Assembly: GCA_017854855.1 (NCBI GenBank)
Contig: JAFMGZ010000033.1
Location: 1 to 44,481 of the forward strand
DNA length: 44,481 nt
Origin: Sulfitobacter sp.
GTDB lineage: Bacteria > Pseudomonadota > Alphaproteobacteria > Rhodobacterales > Rhodobacteraceae
Direction of reading: 5' to 3'
The translations under genes and the position numbers were made by a program. Of the stretch, positions 33,963 to 42,105 are shown in pieces (the stretch's first letter is position 1; each line of letters starts with the position of its first letter). The notes beneath the pieces were generated by a model, which was not told the DNA's origin, searched no databases, and worked only from the letters and a program-made list of their open reading frames with translations.

Positions 33963-35126
33963 TCACAGCACCCGCTCTGGCAGGCGGTTGGCGGGGGGGG
34001 TGTTGCGGCTGCGCTCTGAACAGATCTTGCCGTCGATGATGGTCATGCCGACGCCGGGCAGATTGCCCTGTGACACAGAGTCCAACATGGTCTTGCCGGG
34101 TGAATGCTGCGCCTGATCCAGCAGCACAAAATCCGCGCATTTGCCCACTTCGATCAATCCGGTGTCCAGCTCGCGCTGGCGTGCGGTATTGCCATTACCA
34201 AAACAAAAGGCCTGCTCTGCGGGAACATTGCCAAAGGCCGAAAGCATCGCGATCATCCGCAAGATGCCCAAGGGCTGCACGCCCGACCCCGCAGGCCCAT
34301 CGGTGCCAAGGATCACCTGATCCAGCTTGCCCAATTCACGCGCCGCATTCAGCGCCAGAACCGCCGAACGTTCATTGCCGTTATGCACAATCTCAAAGGC
34401 AGAAGAGCAGCTTTCGCACAGGCACAGGATTTGATCGTCCGGCAGGGCCGAATGGCCGCCATTGATATGGCCGATCACATCTGTGCCCGTCTCCATTACC
34501 ATATCCGCATCAATCAGGCCCGATCCCGGAATAGACGGCCCGCCTGTGTGGATCGTGCTTTGGATGCCGTATTTGCGCGCCCAGCTGACCATCTGCTGTG
34601 CGGTCTTGCCGTCCTTGACTGTGCCCAGCCCGACTTCACCCAGCAGTTTGACGCCTGCATCGGCAAGGTCTTTGAAGTCCTGCTCGACCATTCCATGTTC
34701 GATCACCGGCGCGCCTGCGTGGACCTTGACCCCCGAAGGGCGAAAGTTTTCGTACCAGCGCTGCGAGGCGATCGCCATCGCCTTGAGGCCCACGATATCC
34801 TTGGGGCGGCCCGGCATATGCACCTCGCCTGCGGAAATGAGTGTGGTCACACCGCCATGCAAGGTGCTGTCGATCCAGTGCAATTGCTGTTGGCGCGGGG
34901 TGTAATCGCCGACCACCGGATGGACATGACTGTCGATCAGGCCGGGGGCCAGCGTGACGCCGTGCGCATCCACAATCGTGGTCGCCCCTTCGCAATCGAG
35001 GTCCTTTTCCTTGCCCCAAGCCGTGATCTTGCCATCGACGGCAATCAGGCAATCGCCGTCAAAGATCGGCTCTTCCAGTTTACCGGACAGAATTTGCCCG
35101 ATGTTCTTGATCACAAGTTTGTCCAT
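33963..35126 (-). CDS. ena: Enamidase-like amidohydrolase
   Basis: The 387-residue protein is an amidohydrolase-superfamily TIM barrel with the metal-ligand series HVH (67, 69), Glu164 in GEVGLGT, His193 in TIHTGG, His220/225 in GHINGGH and Asp276 in LGTDGPAG. The glutamate as bridging ligand, in place of carboxylated lysine, and the GTDGPAGSG end fit enamidase, the Fe-Zn enzyme of nicotinate fermentation that hydrolyses 1,4,5,6-tetrahydro-6-oxonicotinate to 2-formylglutarate and ammonia. Its partner reductase gene lies 2.6 kb away on the other strand. It follows livF by 63 bases, in a gap with its own promoter-like sequences. AAGGGGA precedes the ATG. Confidence 0.82.
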   Translation of the reverse strand: MDKLVIKNIGQILSGKLEEPIFDGDCLIAVDGKITAWGKEKDLDCEGATTIVDAHGVTLAPGLIDSHVHPVVGDYTPRQQQLHWIDSTLHGGVTTLISAGEVHMPGRPKDIVGLKAMAIASQRWYENFRPSGVKVHAGAPVIEHGMVEQDFKDLADAGVKLLGEVGLGTVKDGKTAQQMVSWARKYGIQSTIHTGGPSIPGSGLIDADMVMETGTDVIGHINGGHSALPDDQILCLCESCSSAFEIVHNGNERSAVLALNAARELGKLDQVILGTDGPAGSGVQPLGILRMIAMLSAFGNVPAEQAFCFGNGNTARQRELDTGLIEVGKCADFVLLDQAQHSPGKTMLDSVSQGNLPGVGMTIIDGKICSERSRNTPPANRLPERVL

Positions 35127-35153
35127 CGCCGGTCCCCTTTGGTGATACGCGTT

Positions 35154-35184
35154 ACTATAGGAATATGCAGTGAAGATGCGTCAA
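35154..35184 (-). promoter_or_regulatory. Candidate promoter of the enamidase gene
   Basis: On the minus strand TTGACG (35179-35184) is followed, after 18 to 19 bases, by CTATAG/TATAGT (35154-35160). It lies just upstream of the enamidase ribosome-binding site. An ACGCGT palindrome follows the -10 directly and may be an operator. The spacing is slightly long, so the promoter is tentative. Confidence 0.4.
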
Positions 35185-35189
35185 GGCCG

Positions 35190-35885
35190 TCATACCCCTA
35201 GATACTGGCGCAGCTTGCCCGGATCGCTTTTCAACGCAGCCGCATCCATCGTATCGACGTTCTTGCCATTCTCGATGATGACCGCGCGGTCCGCAATGGC
35301 CAGGATCGCATCAAGGCGTTGTTCGACCAGCACGATGGCAAAGCCTTCGCTTTTCATCTTGAGGATCACCTGGCGGATCTGTTCGATCATCGAGGGCTGC
35401 AAACCCTCCGTCGGTTCATCCAGCAACAAGACCTTGGGCCGCAGGCACAGCGCGCGGGCGGTGGCCAGCATCTGCTGTTCTCCCCCCGACAGCGTCCCTG
35501 CCTGCTGGCCCAGCCGCTCGCGCAGGCGCGGAAAGAGGTCAAGCACCCATTCGCGGGTGTCAGCGCCCTGTTTGCGGGTCATCAGACCCACTTCAATATT
35601 CTCGGCCACGGTCAGTTCGGGAAACAGCCGCCTGCCCTGCGGGATATAGCCCACACCTTCACGCGGGATCAGATGGGGTTGCATGCCGGTCAGTTCGGTG
35701 CCGTCCAGCGTGATCTGCCCCTCACTCACCGGCAAAAGGCCCATGATGGATTTGAGCGTAGTCGTCTTGCCGGCCCCGTTGCGCCCCAACAGACACAGGA
35801 TTTCGCCGGGCTGCACCGAGAGTGAAACACCATAAAGCGTTTTGACCTGTCCGTAGGCCACATGGATGTCGCGCACGTCAAGCAT
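35190..35885 (-). CDS. livF: Branched-chain-amino-acid-type ABC transporter ATPase LivF
   Basis: The 231-residue ATPase has Walker A GRNGAGKTT, signature LSGGEQQ, Walker B VLLLDEPTEGL and the LivF-typical YIPQGRRLFPELTVAENIE. It starts at ATG 35885, overlapping the end of livG by eight bases; the longer reading frame lies inside livG and is rejected. It pairs with LivG to energise LivH/LivM. Family members move amino acids, urea or aromatic acids. It is the last transporter gene, followed by the enamidase gene. Confidence 0.92.
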   Translation of the reverse strand: MLDVRDIHVAYGQVKTLYGVSLSVQPGEILCLLGRNGAGKTTTLKSIMGLLPVSEGQITLDGTELTGMQPHLIPREGVGYIPQGRRLFPELTVAENIEVGLMTRKQGADTREWVLDLFPRLRERLGQQAGTLSGGEQQMLATARALCLRPKVLLLDEPTEGLQPSMIEQIRQVILKMKSEGFAIVLVEQRLDAILAIADRAVIIENGKNVDTMDAAALKSDPGKLRQYLGV

Positions 35886-36609
35886 CGGTCGATGTCCCCA
35901 GATAGGCGGCCTGCACGTCGGCATTGGCGCGGATGTCGTCAGGTGTGCCTTCGGCGAGCATCCTGCCCTGATCCAGCACCGCAATCATATCTGCGGTTTC
36001 CATCACCACGCGCATGTTGTGTTCGATCAGCAAAATGGTCGTCTCTCCGGCCAGGGCGCGCACCAATGTGATAAAGTCATCCACCTCGGATTCAGCCAGG
36101 CCTTGGGTCGGCTCATCAAGGATGAAAATCTTGGGCTCCTGGGCCAGTCCCATGGCGATCTCAAGGATGCGCTGGTGGCCATAGCTCAGATCGCCTGCGA
36201 TTTGAACTGCCCGGTCTGACAGGCCCACCCGTGCCAGCACCGAGGTGACGCGTTTGACCAGCGCTTCGGGTTGGCCCGCCAACAGACGGCGCGCGGCAAG
36301 GGCCACGTTTTCCTCGACGCTGAGGCCCGCAAAGATCGAGGTGATCTGAAAGGTATAGGCCAGCCCCAACTGGATGCGTTTGTGCGCCGGCAGATGGCTG
36401 ATGTCCGCGCCTTCAAACAGGACCTGCCCGCGGGTGGCCTCAATCCGGCCACTGACCATGCCCACAAAGGTGGATTTGCCCGCGCCATTGGGCCCGATCA
36501 GCGCTGTGACCTTGCCACGGGCCAGTTCGAAATCAACGTCCGAATTGGCATGCACCCCGCCAAAGCTTTTGGACAGGCCCCTGGTTTCAAGAATGTTTAC
36601 GGCAGCCAT
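35878..36609 (-). CDS. livG: Branched-chain-amino-acid-type ABC transporter ATPase LivG
   Basis: The 243-residue ATPase has Walker A GPNGAGKST, the signature in the variant form LSYGHQR, and Walker B IFILDEPTQGL followed by the switch histidine in LLIEHNM. LSYGHQR is the form often seen in LivG proteins. It is the partner of LivF. The gene overlaps livM by 13 bases at its start and livF by eight bases at its end. Confidence 0.92.
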   Translation of the reverse strand: MAAVNILETRGLSKSFGGVHANSDVDFELARGKVTALIGPNGAGKSTFVGMVSGRIEATRGQVLFEGADISHLPAHKRIQLGLAYTFQITSIFAGLSVEENVALAARRLLAGQPEALVKRVTSVLARVGLSDRAVQIAGDLSYGHQRILEIAMGLAQEPKIFILDEPTQGLAESEVDDFITLVRALAGETTILLIEHNMRVVMETADMIAVLDQGRMLAEGTPDDIRANADVQAAYLGTSTDA

Positions 36610-37541
36610 GTCAGCACCTTTTTACGCAGCAGTCCCGCAAGACCATGTGGGGCGAAAAGCGTCAGCAAGACCAGCACGACACCGACGACCAGCATGTAGG
36701 CATCGGTGAAACCGCTGGAGATGTTGATCAGGTAGAACATGAAAAACACCCCGATCAGCGGCCCAATGGTCGTGCCTGCCCCGCCCAAAAGCACCCAGAC
36801 CAGCGGAAAGATCGAATATTGCACGGTGGCAAAGGTTGCCCCGACATAACCAAAGAGCAAGGCATAGGTCGCCCCCGCCACGCCAGAGAACAGCCCCGAG
36901 ATCACGAGGATCTTCAGCTTGTGACGGTGGCTGTCATAGCCCAGCATGCGCGTGCGCTCTTCGTTTTCGCGAATGGCGACCAATGTCTTGCCAAACGGCG
37001 TCTGCACCAGCCGTGCAATCAGCAAGAAACAAATGCCAAAGATCAGCAGCGCGGTGAAATAGCGCCCGGTTTCAGAAGTCAGGTCGATGCCTGCAATACT
37101 GCGTTGGGCCTGCTGAATGACAAAACCTTCGTCGCCACGGGTATATGTGCCAAAGTAGAGCACCACCAGATAGGCGGTCTGGGCAAACATCAGCGTCACG
37201 ATCATGAATGCCACGCCGATGGTGCGCAGCGCCAGGAACCCCACGACCAGCGCCAGAACCCCCGCGCAGATCACGCCAAAGCCAAAGGCCAATGGCACCG
37301 GCAGCCCGCCAAGGTTGGTGGTCAGGCCAAAGCCGTACATGCCGGCGGCAAAGAACATCGCATGCCCAAGGCTCAGCAAGCCGGTATAGCCGAACAACAG
37401 GTTGAACCCCATCGCATAGACCGCCAGCACCATGATGCGGGACATATTGCCCGCGTGATACACCGGCAGGATGAAAAACAACGCAAACAGCACGACCAGC
37501 ACGCCGATATGCATCAGATTGGATTTGGAATTATCGGTCAT
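36597..37541 (-). CDS. livM: ABC transporter permease LivM
   Basis: The 314-residue membrane protein has about eight to ten helices and the LivM-type segment NLLFGYTGLLSLGHAMFFAAGMYG (about 45-68). A cytoplasmic loop contains TPFGKTLVAIRENEERTRMLGYD, the coupling region that contacts the ATPases. It overlaps livH by ATGA at its start. Together with LivH it forms the membrane channel for the substrate delivered by the Tat-exported binding protein. Confidence 0.9.
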   Translation of the reverse strand: MTDNSKSNLMHIGVLVVLFALFFILPVYHAGNMSRIMVLAVYAMGFNLLFGYTGLLSLGHAMFFAAGMYGFGLTTNLGGLPVPLAFGFGVICAGVLALVVGFLALRTIGVAFMIVTLMFAQTAYLVVLYFGTYTRGDEGFVIQQAQRSIAGIDLTSETGRYFTALLIFGICFLLIARLVQTPFGKTLVAIRENEERTRMLGYDSHRHKLKILVISGLFSGVAGATYALLFGYVGATFATVQYSIFPLVWVLLGGAGTTIGPLIGVFFMFYLINISSGFTDAYMLVVGVVLVLLTLFAPHGLAGLLRKKVLTWLP

Positions 37542-38464
37542 CGCGCGATCTTTCCCAACAGGCCCTGAGGGCGGAACACCAGAACCATCGCCACAAGGAA
37601 GGTTGCGATGATCTTGGCCAGAGTGGGCGAAAAGAACACCGAGATGATGCCATCGCTCATGCCAATCAGGATGGCCGCGATCACCGTGCCGGGCAAACTG
37701 CCCAGCCCGCCGATGATGACGACAATAAAGGCCAAAAGCAGCGGATCATGCCCCATCAGGTAATGGGCCTGCTGGATCGGTACGACCAGCACGGCACCCA
37801 GCGCAGCCAGCCCCGCCCCAAGGCCAAAGACCCAGGAATAGACCTTGCCCACCGGCACGCCAAAGGCCTGGGCGGTTTCACTGTCTTGCTGGGTGGCGCG
37901 CATCAACAACCCCACCTTGGTGCGCGTCAGCACCAGCCAGAGTGCCACCAGAACCATCGCCGCCGCCGCGATCACGAACAGCTTGTAGCTGGTGGTGCTG
38001 AGCCCCCAAGGCCAGATCATCGCAAAGCCGTTTTCGCCCCATTCAAACCACGGCAACGACAGGCGCGTGTTGAACGGTGCCTCAACGGGCCGCGCCTCGG
38101 GACCAAAGGTCATCAGGGTGGTTTGTTGGATGATATAGAGCATGCCGATGGTGGCCACGATGGTGCGGTCGGGGTCATAGTTGACCCGTTTCAGGATCAA
38201 CCTGTCCGCACCGGCGGCCAGACAACCCACCAGCAGCGGGGCCACGACAATCGCCGCAACAAAGCCTATCGCAGGATGCCCGCCAACTATGGAGGTGATG
38301 AACCATGTCAGCACCGCCCCCAGCATGTAGAATTCGCCATGTGCCACGTTGACCACGCGCATCACACCGAAAACGATGCTCAGCCCCATGGCAGTCAGCA
38401 CAAGAATGGCAGAGATGACCGCCCCCTCAAGGGAGGCGAGCATCAGATGAGGACCAAAATCCAT
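37538..38464 (-). CDS. livH: ABC transporter permease LivH
   Basis: The product is 308 residues from ATG at 38464, chosen because the longer frame adds a basic, non-membrane extension that would run into the upstream binding-protein gene. It has about eight helices, the LivH-type SIVFGVMRVVNVAHGEFYMLGA segment and the ATPase-contact loop with TKVGLLMRATQQDSETAQAFGVP. It is 37 bases from the stop of the substrate-binding protein and overlaps livM by four bases. Confidence 0.9.
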   Translation of the reverse strand: MDFGPHLMLASLEGAVISAILVLTAMGLSIVFGVMRVVNVAHGEFYMLGAVLTWFITSIVGGHPAIGFVAAIVVAPLLVGCLAAGADRLILKRVNYDPDRTIVATIGMLYIIQQTTLMTFGPEARPVEAPFNTRLSLPWFEWGENGFAMIWPWGLSTTSYKLFVIAAAAMVLVALWLVLTRTKVGLLMRATQQDSETAQAFGVPVGKVYSWVFGLGAGLAALGAVLVVPIQQAHYLMGHDPLLLAFIVVIIGGLGSLPGTVIAAILIGMSDGIISVFFSPTLAKIIATFLVAMVLVFRPQGLLGKIAR

Positions 38465-38501
38465 TGGATATTTGCCTAATGTTAGGTGAGGGTATGGGCG
38501 A

Positions 38502-39806
38502 TCAGAAAGACTGGGCCGTGTAGTCGACCTCATCCTCGTAAAGGCCATCCTCAATGGACGCGGTATGTTCGACCACCAGTTTGCCGTCTGTCACCTTGGA
38601 GATGTACTGACTGCCAAAGGTCTGGTGCGTCTTGCCGTTAAAGCGTTTGGCTCCCTGCGGGTGATCCGCGCCTGCGGGCATGTCGGTCATTGCTTCAACC
38701 GCTTCGATCAACTTGGCACGGTCTTGCGGGCCTTGGTAATCGGCGCTTTCCATACCGGCCTTGATGATATTGAGCGTCTCCCAGCAGCCGAACATATGGG
38801 CATAGGTCGCCACGTCCTTGCTGTCTGCGATCGAGGCCCCGTTTTCATCAACGCCCACCGCGGCACGGTAGTCTTTCTCGTAATCCGCCTGATCGGCCTG
38901 CGCGTAACGCGGCATGCCTTCCCAGAAATAGGTGCCTTCGAGGAACTCAAGGCCCGAGCTTTTGATATCCACTGCCTCAAGGCTGTCGATAAAGCCAAAG
39001 AGTTCCGGACGGTTGGGGCCAAAGAATTCGCCCAATTCCTTTACAAAGGTCAGAACCGCAGGGCCCACCATGACGTGATAGATGACTTCGGTCTCGCGCG
39101 GGATCGAGGGGAAATAGCGGGTAAAGGATGTCTCGGTTGGTGGGATGGCGATCTTGGCCACGACCTCACCGCCCTGCGCTGCGATGGCTTCGGAAAAGAA
39201 GTCGCGGTGATCATGGCCGAAGGCAAAGTCGGGATAGATCATCGTGACCTTCTTGCCCAGGTTATTGGCCACGAAGGGGGCCATCGAGATCACCTGGCTT
39301 TTCACATCCGTGATGCCGGGCTGCAATGTGTAGCGGTTCAGCATGCCGCTGGCGACATGGTGACCTTCTGAGACCACGAAATAGGGCAACTTTAGCTCGC
39401 CCGCGCGGGGGGCAGAGCCGATGACCACATGCGAGAAAAGCGTGCCGAAGGCCACATCGCAATTGTGCTGGTTGGCAAATTTCTCAAGCACTTCAGCGCC
39501 ACGACCGGGGTCTGTGCCATCGTCTTCGACGACAACCTCTACGGGACGGCCGTTGATGCCGCCTGCGTCATTGATGCGCTTGACGGCGGCATCGGTGGTG
39601 GCACCATACCAGCGGCCATAGGCGGCACCGATACCGGTTGCGTGTTTCTGAAAGCCGATCTTGATCGGAGCCGAGCTTTGCGCCTGGGCAAAGCCCATGG
39701 TGCCGGGCAATACGCCCGCCGCAGCAAGCGCACCCGCACCGGCACCCATACCCAGCAAGGCAGAGCGACGGCTGATTTTTGACGTTTTGGATGTTCCGTT
39801 GGACAC
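38502..39806 (-). CDS. Tat-exported substrate-binding protein of the Liv-type transporter
   Basis: The 434-residue protein begins with GTG, supported by GGGAG seven bases upstream. The N-terminus has a twin-arginine signal (SRRSALLG, then a hydrophobic stretch ending about AQAQS, residues 14-43). The mature part is a Peripla_BP_6/LivK-type two-lobe fold (IKIGFQKHATGIGAAYGRWYGATTDAAVKRINDAGGINGRPVEVVVEDD). Tat export is less usual for this family and may mean that the protein folds before export. Proteins of this type bind amino acids, amides or aromatic carboxylates. As the first gene of the transporter operon it probably determines which heterocycle or precursor is imported. Confidence 0.9.
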   Translation of the reverse strand: MSNGTSKTSKISRRSALLGMGAGAGALAAAGVLPGTMGFAQAQSSAPIKIGFQKHATGIGAAYGRWYGATTDAAVKRINDAGGINGRPVEVVVEDDGTDPGRGAEVLEKFANQHNCDVAFGTLFSHVVIGSAPRAGELKLPYFVVSEGHHVASGMLNRYTLQPGITDVKSQVISMAPFVANNLGKKVTMIYPDFAFGHDHRDFFSEAIAAQGGEVVAKIAIPPTETSFTRYFPSIPRETEVIYHVMVGPAVLTFVKELGEFFGPNRPELFGFIDSLEAVDIKSSGLEFLEGTYFWEGMPRYAQADQADYEKDYRAAVGVDENGASIADSKDVATYAHMFGCWETLNIIKAGMESADYQGPQDRAKLIEAVEAMTDMPAGADHPQGAKRFNGKTHQTFGSQYISKVTDGKLVVEHTASIEDGLYEDEVDYTAQSF

Positions 39807-39855
39807 AGTTGGTCTCCCATGTTGATCAGGCTTTTTGGCAGCCTCTGAAAATAAG

Positions 39856-39871
39856 TTTGTGTGTATACAAA
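39856..39871. promoter_or_regulatory. Candidate operator upstream of the transporter operon
   Basis: TTTGT at 39856-39860 and ACAAA at 39867-39871 form an inverted repeat around GTGTAT, 50 bases before the substrate-binding-protein start. The half-site GTATACAAA resembles GCATACAAA at 26269-26277 in the promoter of the facing operon, so both may be bound by the MarR protein encoded between them. MarR and GntR proteins both recognise sites of this kind. Confidence 0.45.
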
Positions 39872-39896
39872 TGAAATGTCTAGAACTTTCTTGAAC

Positions 39897-41306
39897 TCAT
39901 GCGCCACGCGGGCTGGCCAAAAGCCACAGACCAAAGATTGTATAGGCGATCATCAGTACACTCAGCCCGATCTGGATGGAAATCAAATCCTTGTTTTTAT
40001 TGCAAAACCTTCCCGCAAGATGATGGGTCATCAGCACTGAAATCACATGGGACACCACAACCGCGCCCGCCTGGGTCAACCAGATCACCTTGACGCTGGC
40101 CTGGGTGTTCAAAAAGCCCGTGGTGATCCGCAGATCGCCCAGACCAAACAGATTCCATCCCCGCGCCAGCGGATCAGACAGGGTCGACAGCACATATTGC
40201 CCTTGTATCATAAGGGTCACGAGGTAATGCGCGATGTGATAGCCCAAGGCGATGGGCAGGATCGCAATCGCGAAGGTACAAAAGGCTGTGGCGAAGGGGG
40301 TATGCGTTTCAGAAGACACTGCCGCCAAGGTTTTGATCCCAATCCAGACAGACAGGGCAAAGATGCCTATTAATGCGGCATTTGAGGCATAAAGCCCCAA
40401 CAGTGATTGTGCGATCACCGCAGAGCGGCCGGGAAACTCCAAGGGGTTCACGCCGATTCTGCCCAACCACCAGAAGGTTTCATGCAACCCGTCAAAGCTG
40501 CCGGAGGCCAGAATGATCAGACAAAAGACCGCACGGCTGAGGTCCAGGGGGGCGTCCAGCAGGCTTTGCCAGCCGACAAAGCCCAGCTTGAAACGCCCTT
40601 GCAGGTCAACGGGCCGCAAGCTGCCGATCAGCCGGAACAGAACGGTGAAACATTCGACCTGCGCCAGCCATGCGGCACGGCCAAACAGGGTCATGCCCGC
40701 AAATGTGAACACCCAGTAGCCAAGGGCGAAACTGGCAAGGCGGCGCGGATCATTGGGCGCGATATCTGCCAGCACAAAGCCCTGAAAGGCAAGAAAGATG
40801 CAGACAGCGGGCCAGGCCTGCAACCACTCGGGCAAGCGCAGAGGGCCAGCGGCGTCTTCAAACACAAGTCGGTGCAGCCCCTCCCAAGGATTGATCAACC
40901 GCCAGATGTCCAGCACCAGCCCCTGCACCACAAAGGCGGCGATCCACCAGGCGGTCCAGACAGTCAGCGGCAACAGGTTGTTCTGCGGATCGCTGGGCCC
41001 ATAAAACCCGACATAGACCAGCAGGCCGTAGACAAGGCTGGCCAGCGCAGAGATCGACACGGCAGCAGTCGGCAGGACCGGCCAGCGCCCCAGATCGCGG
41101 GCGGAAAAGAACCCCCGCAGCAGTTGAGGCCTGACACAGGTCACCAGCACGATCGACAATATAACCGCCAGCGTCCCGGCGGTTGCGTAAACATCAGTTG
41201 GCAAAAGCAGCACAAAGGCCTGCTCTGCCGGGTGGGCCATGGCAGCGGATGATCCGGTGAAAACAATGGCCGCAGCCGCAACAAAAGACTTTGAAAGACA
41301 TTTCAT
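39897..41306 (-). CDS. Multi-pass membrane protein of unknown function with signal peptide
   Basis: The product is 469 residues from ATG at 41306, where MKCLSKSFVAAAAIVFTGSS-type sequence gives a signal peptide ending near AMA|HPAEQ. An ATG 15 bases upstream is an alternative; the much longer open frame (to 41915) is antisense to the next gene and rejected. About eleven or twelve helices follow, with tryptophan-rich loops (WTAWWIAAFVVQG, WRLINPWEGLHRLV, WLQAWPAVCIFL). I do not recognise a characterised family with certainty. It is only 37 bases from the divergent PCuAC-like gene, suggesting a joint role in the envelope. Confidence 0.7.
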   Translation of the reverse strand: MKCLSKSFVAAAAIVFTGSSAAMAHPAEQAFVLLLPTDVYATAGTLAVILSIVLVTCVRPQLLRGFFSARDLGRWPVLPTAAVSISALASLVYGLLVYVGFYGPSDPQNNLLPLTVWTAWWIAAFVVQGLVLDIWRLINPWEGLHRLVFEDAAGPLRLPEWLQAWPAVCIFLAFQGFVLADIAPNDPRRLASFALGYWVFTFAGMTLFGRAAWLAQVECFTVLFRLIGSLRPVDLQGRFKLGFVGWQSLLDAPLDLSRAVFCLIILASGSFDGLHETFWWLGRIGVNPLEFPGRSAVIAQSLLGLYASNAALIGIFALSVWIGIKTLAAVSSETHTPFATAFCTFAIAILPIALGYHIAHYLVTLMIQGQYVLSTLSDPLARGWNLFGLGDLRITTGFLNTQASVKVIWLTQAGAVVVSHVISVLMTHHLAGRFCNKNKDLISIQIGLSVLMIAYTIFGLWLLASPRGA

Positions 41307-41327
41307 TTCATTAGTATGCATATGAAA
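41306..41327. promoter_or_regulatory. Inverted repeat between divergent envelope genes
   Basis: TTTCAT (41306-41311) and ATGAAA (41322-41327) form a dyad with a ten-base spacer across the start region of the leftward gene, only 17 bases from the rightward ATG. With 37 bases between the genes, a single bound regulator could control both. Confidence 0.35.
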
Positions 41328-41343
41328 ACAGATTGGGGAACTC

Positions 41344-42105
41344 ATGAAACGCATTGTTGCTCTTGTGATCGTGGCACTTTTCACGGCTATCGCATTTTGG
41401 TTCGCCCCCAAAGGCCAAAGCGCGATCACGCTGTCCAATGCGACGGCTGCGCCCATTGACGGGCAGCCGGGCATGTACATGGTGTCGGTGACCATTAACA
41501 ACGACGGGCCTGCGGCGATCCTGGCCGCCGTCACTTCGGCCGAGGCTGATATGGTGACGGTGATGAACCCCGATGCGCCCACGGCGACATTGGTCGTGCC
41601 GGCGGGGGGCAGCGGCAGTCTGGCAATGGATGGCGCGCATGTCATGCTGCGCATAGACCCCGCATCGTTTGAGCAAGGCGCGCTGATCCCCCTGTCGCTG
41701 CAATTTGCCGATGGCACGCAGGTCACCACAAGGGTGATGAATACCGGCCCCTCTGACATGCAGCACGGGCAGAACAGCGGTGTTGCGGTCACCCCTGCCC
41801 CGACCCTGTCACTCGACCTGCCCCAAGGTCCCGGTACGGCGGGCTTTCCCCTTGCCCTTCGGGTCGAGAATTTCACTTTTGTGCAGGCCGATGGGGATGC
41901 GGTGCATGTGCCCAACCAGGGCCATGCCCATGTCTATCTCAATGGTTTGAAGCTGGGCCGCCTTTATGCACCAACATTTGACGTCGGCGGTTTGGCCCCC
42001 GGCACCTACCGCCTGCGCGTGTCACTCAATACCAATGACCACCGCCCCTATTTGAAGGGAGGTGCCGCGGTCAGTCAGGTTGTTGATTTCGTACTTCCCC
42101 AATAG
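41344..42105 (+). CDS. PCuAC-like periplasmic protein with unrecognised second domain
   Basis: The 253-residue product has a signal anchor or signal peptide (about 3-22). Residues 25-135 resemble a PCuAC copper-chaperone domain: GMYMVSVTINNDGPAAILAAVTS, VPAGGSGSLAMDGAHVMLRI and IPLSLQFADGTQVTTRV. The HxM part of the copper motif is present (His99, Met101), but the upstream His/Met ligands are not at standard spacing, so copper binding is uncertain. A second beta-rich domain (about 155-253) contains HVPNQGHAHVYLNGLKLGRLYAP and LNTNDHRPY, with several histidines that could bind a metal. GGGGA precedes the ATG. Its last 35 bases overlap the convergent sulfate-permease gene. Confidence 0.72.
   Translation: MKRIVALVIVALFTAIAFWFAPKGQSAITLSNATAAPIDGQPGMYMVSVTINNDGPAAILAAVTSAEADMVTVMNPDAPTATLVVPAGGSGSLAMDGAHVMLRIDPASFEQGALIPLSLQFADGTQVTTRVMNTGPSDMQHGQNSGVAVTPAPTLSLDLPQGPGTAGFPLALRVENFTFVQADGDAVHVPNQGHAHVYLNGLKLGRLYAPTFDVGGLAPGTYRLRVSLNTNDHRPYLKGGAAVSQVVDFVLPQ

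Noticed and set aside
39897..41915. 672-residue open frame on the minus strand
   Set aside because: The first 200 residues are antisense to the PCuAC-like gene and show no family resemblance; a signal peptide begins at 41306, which fits a normal start.
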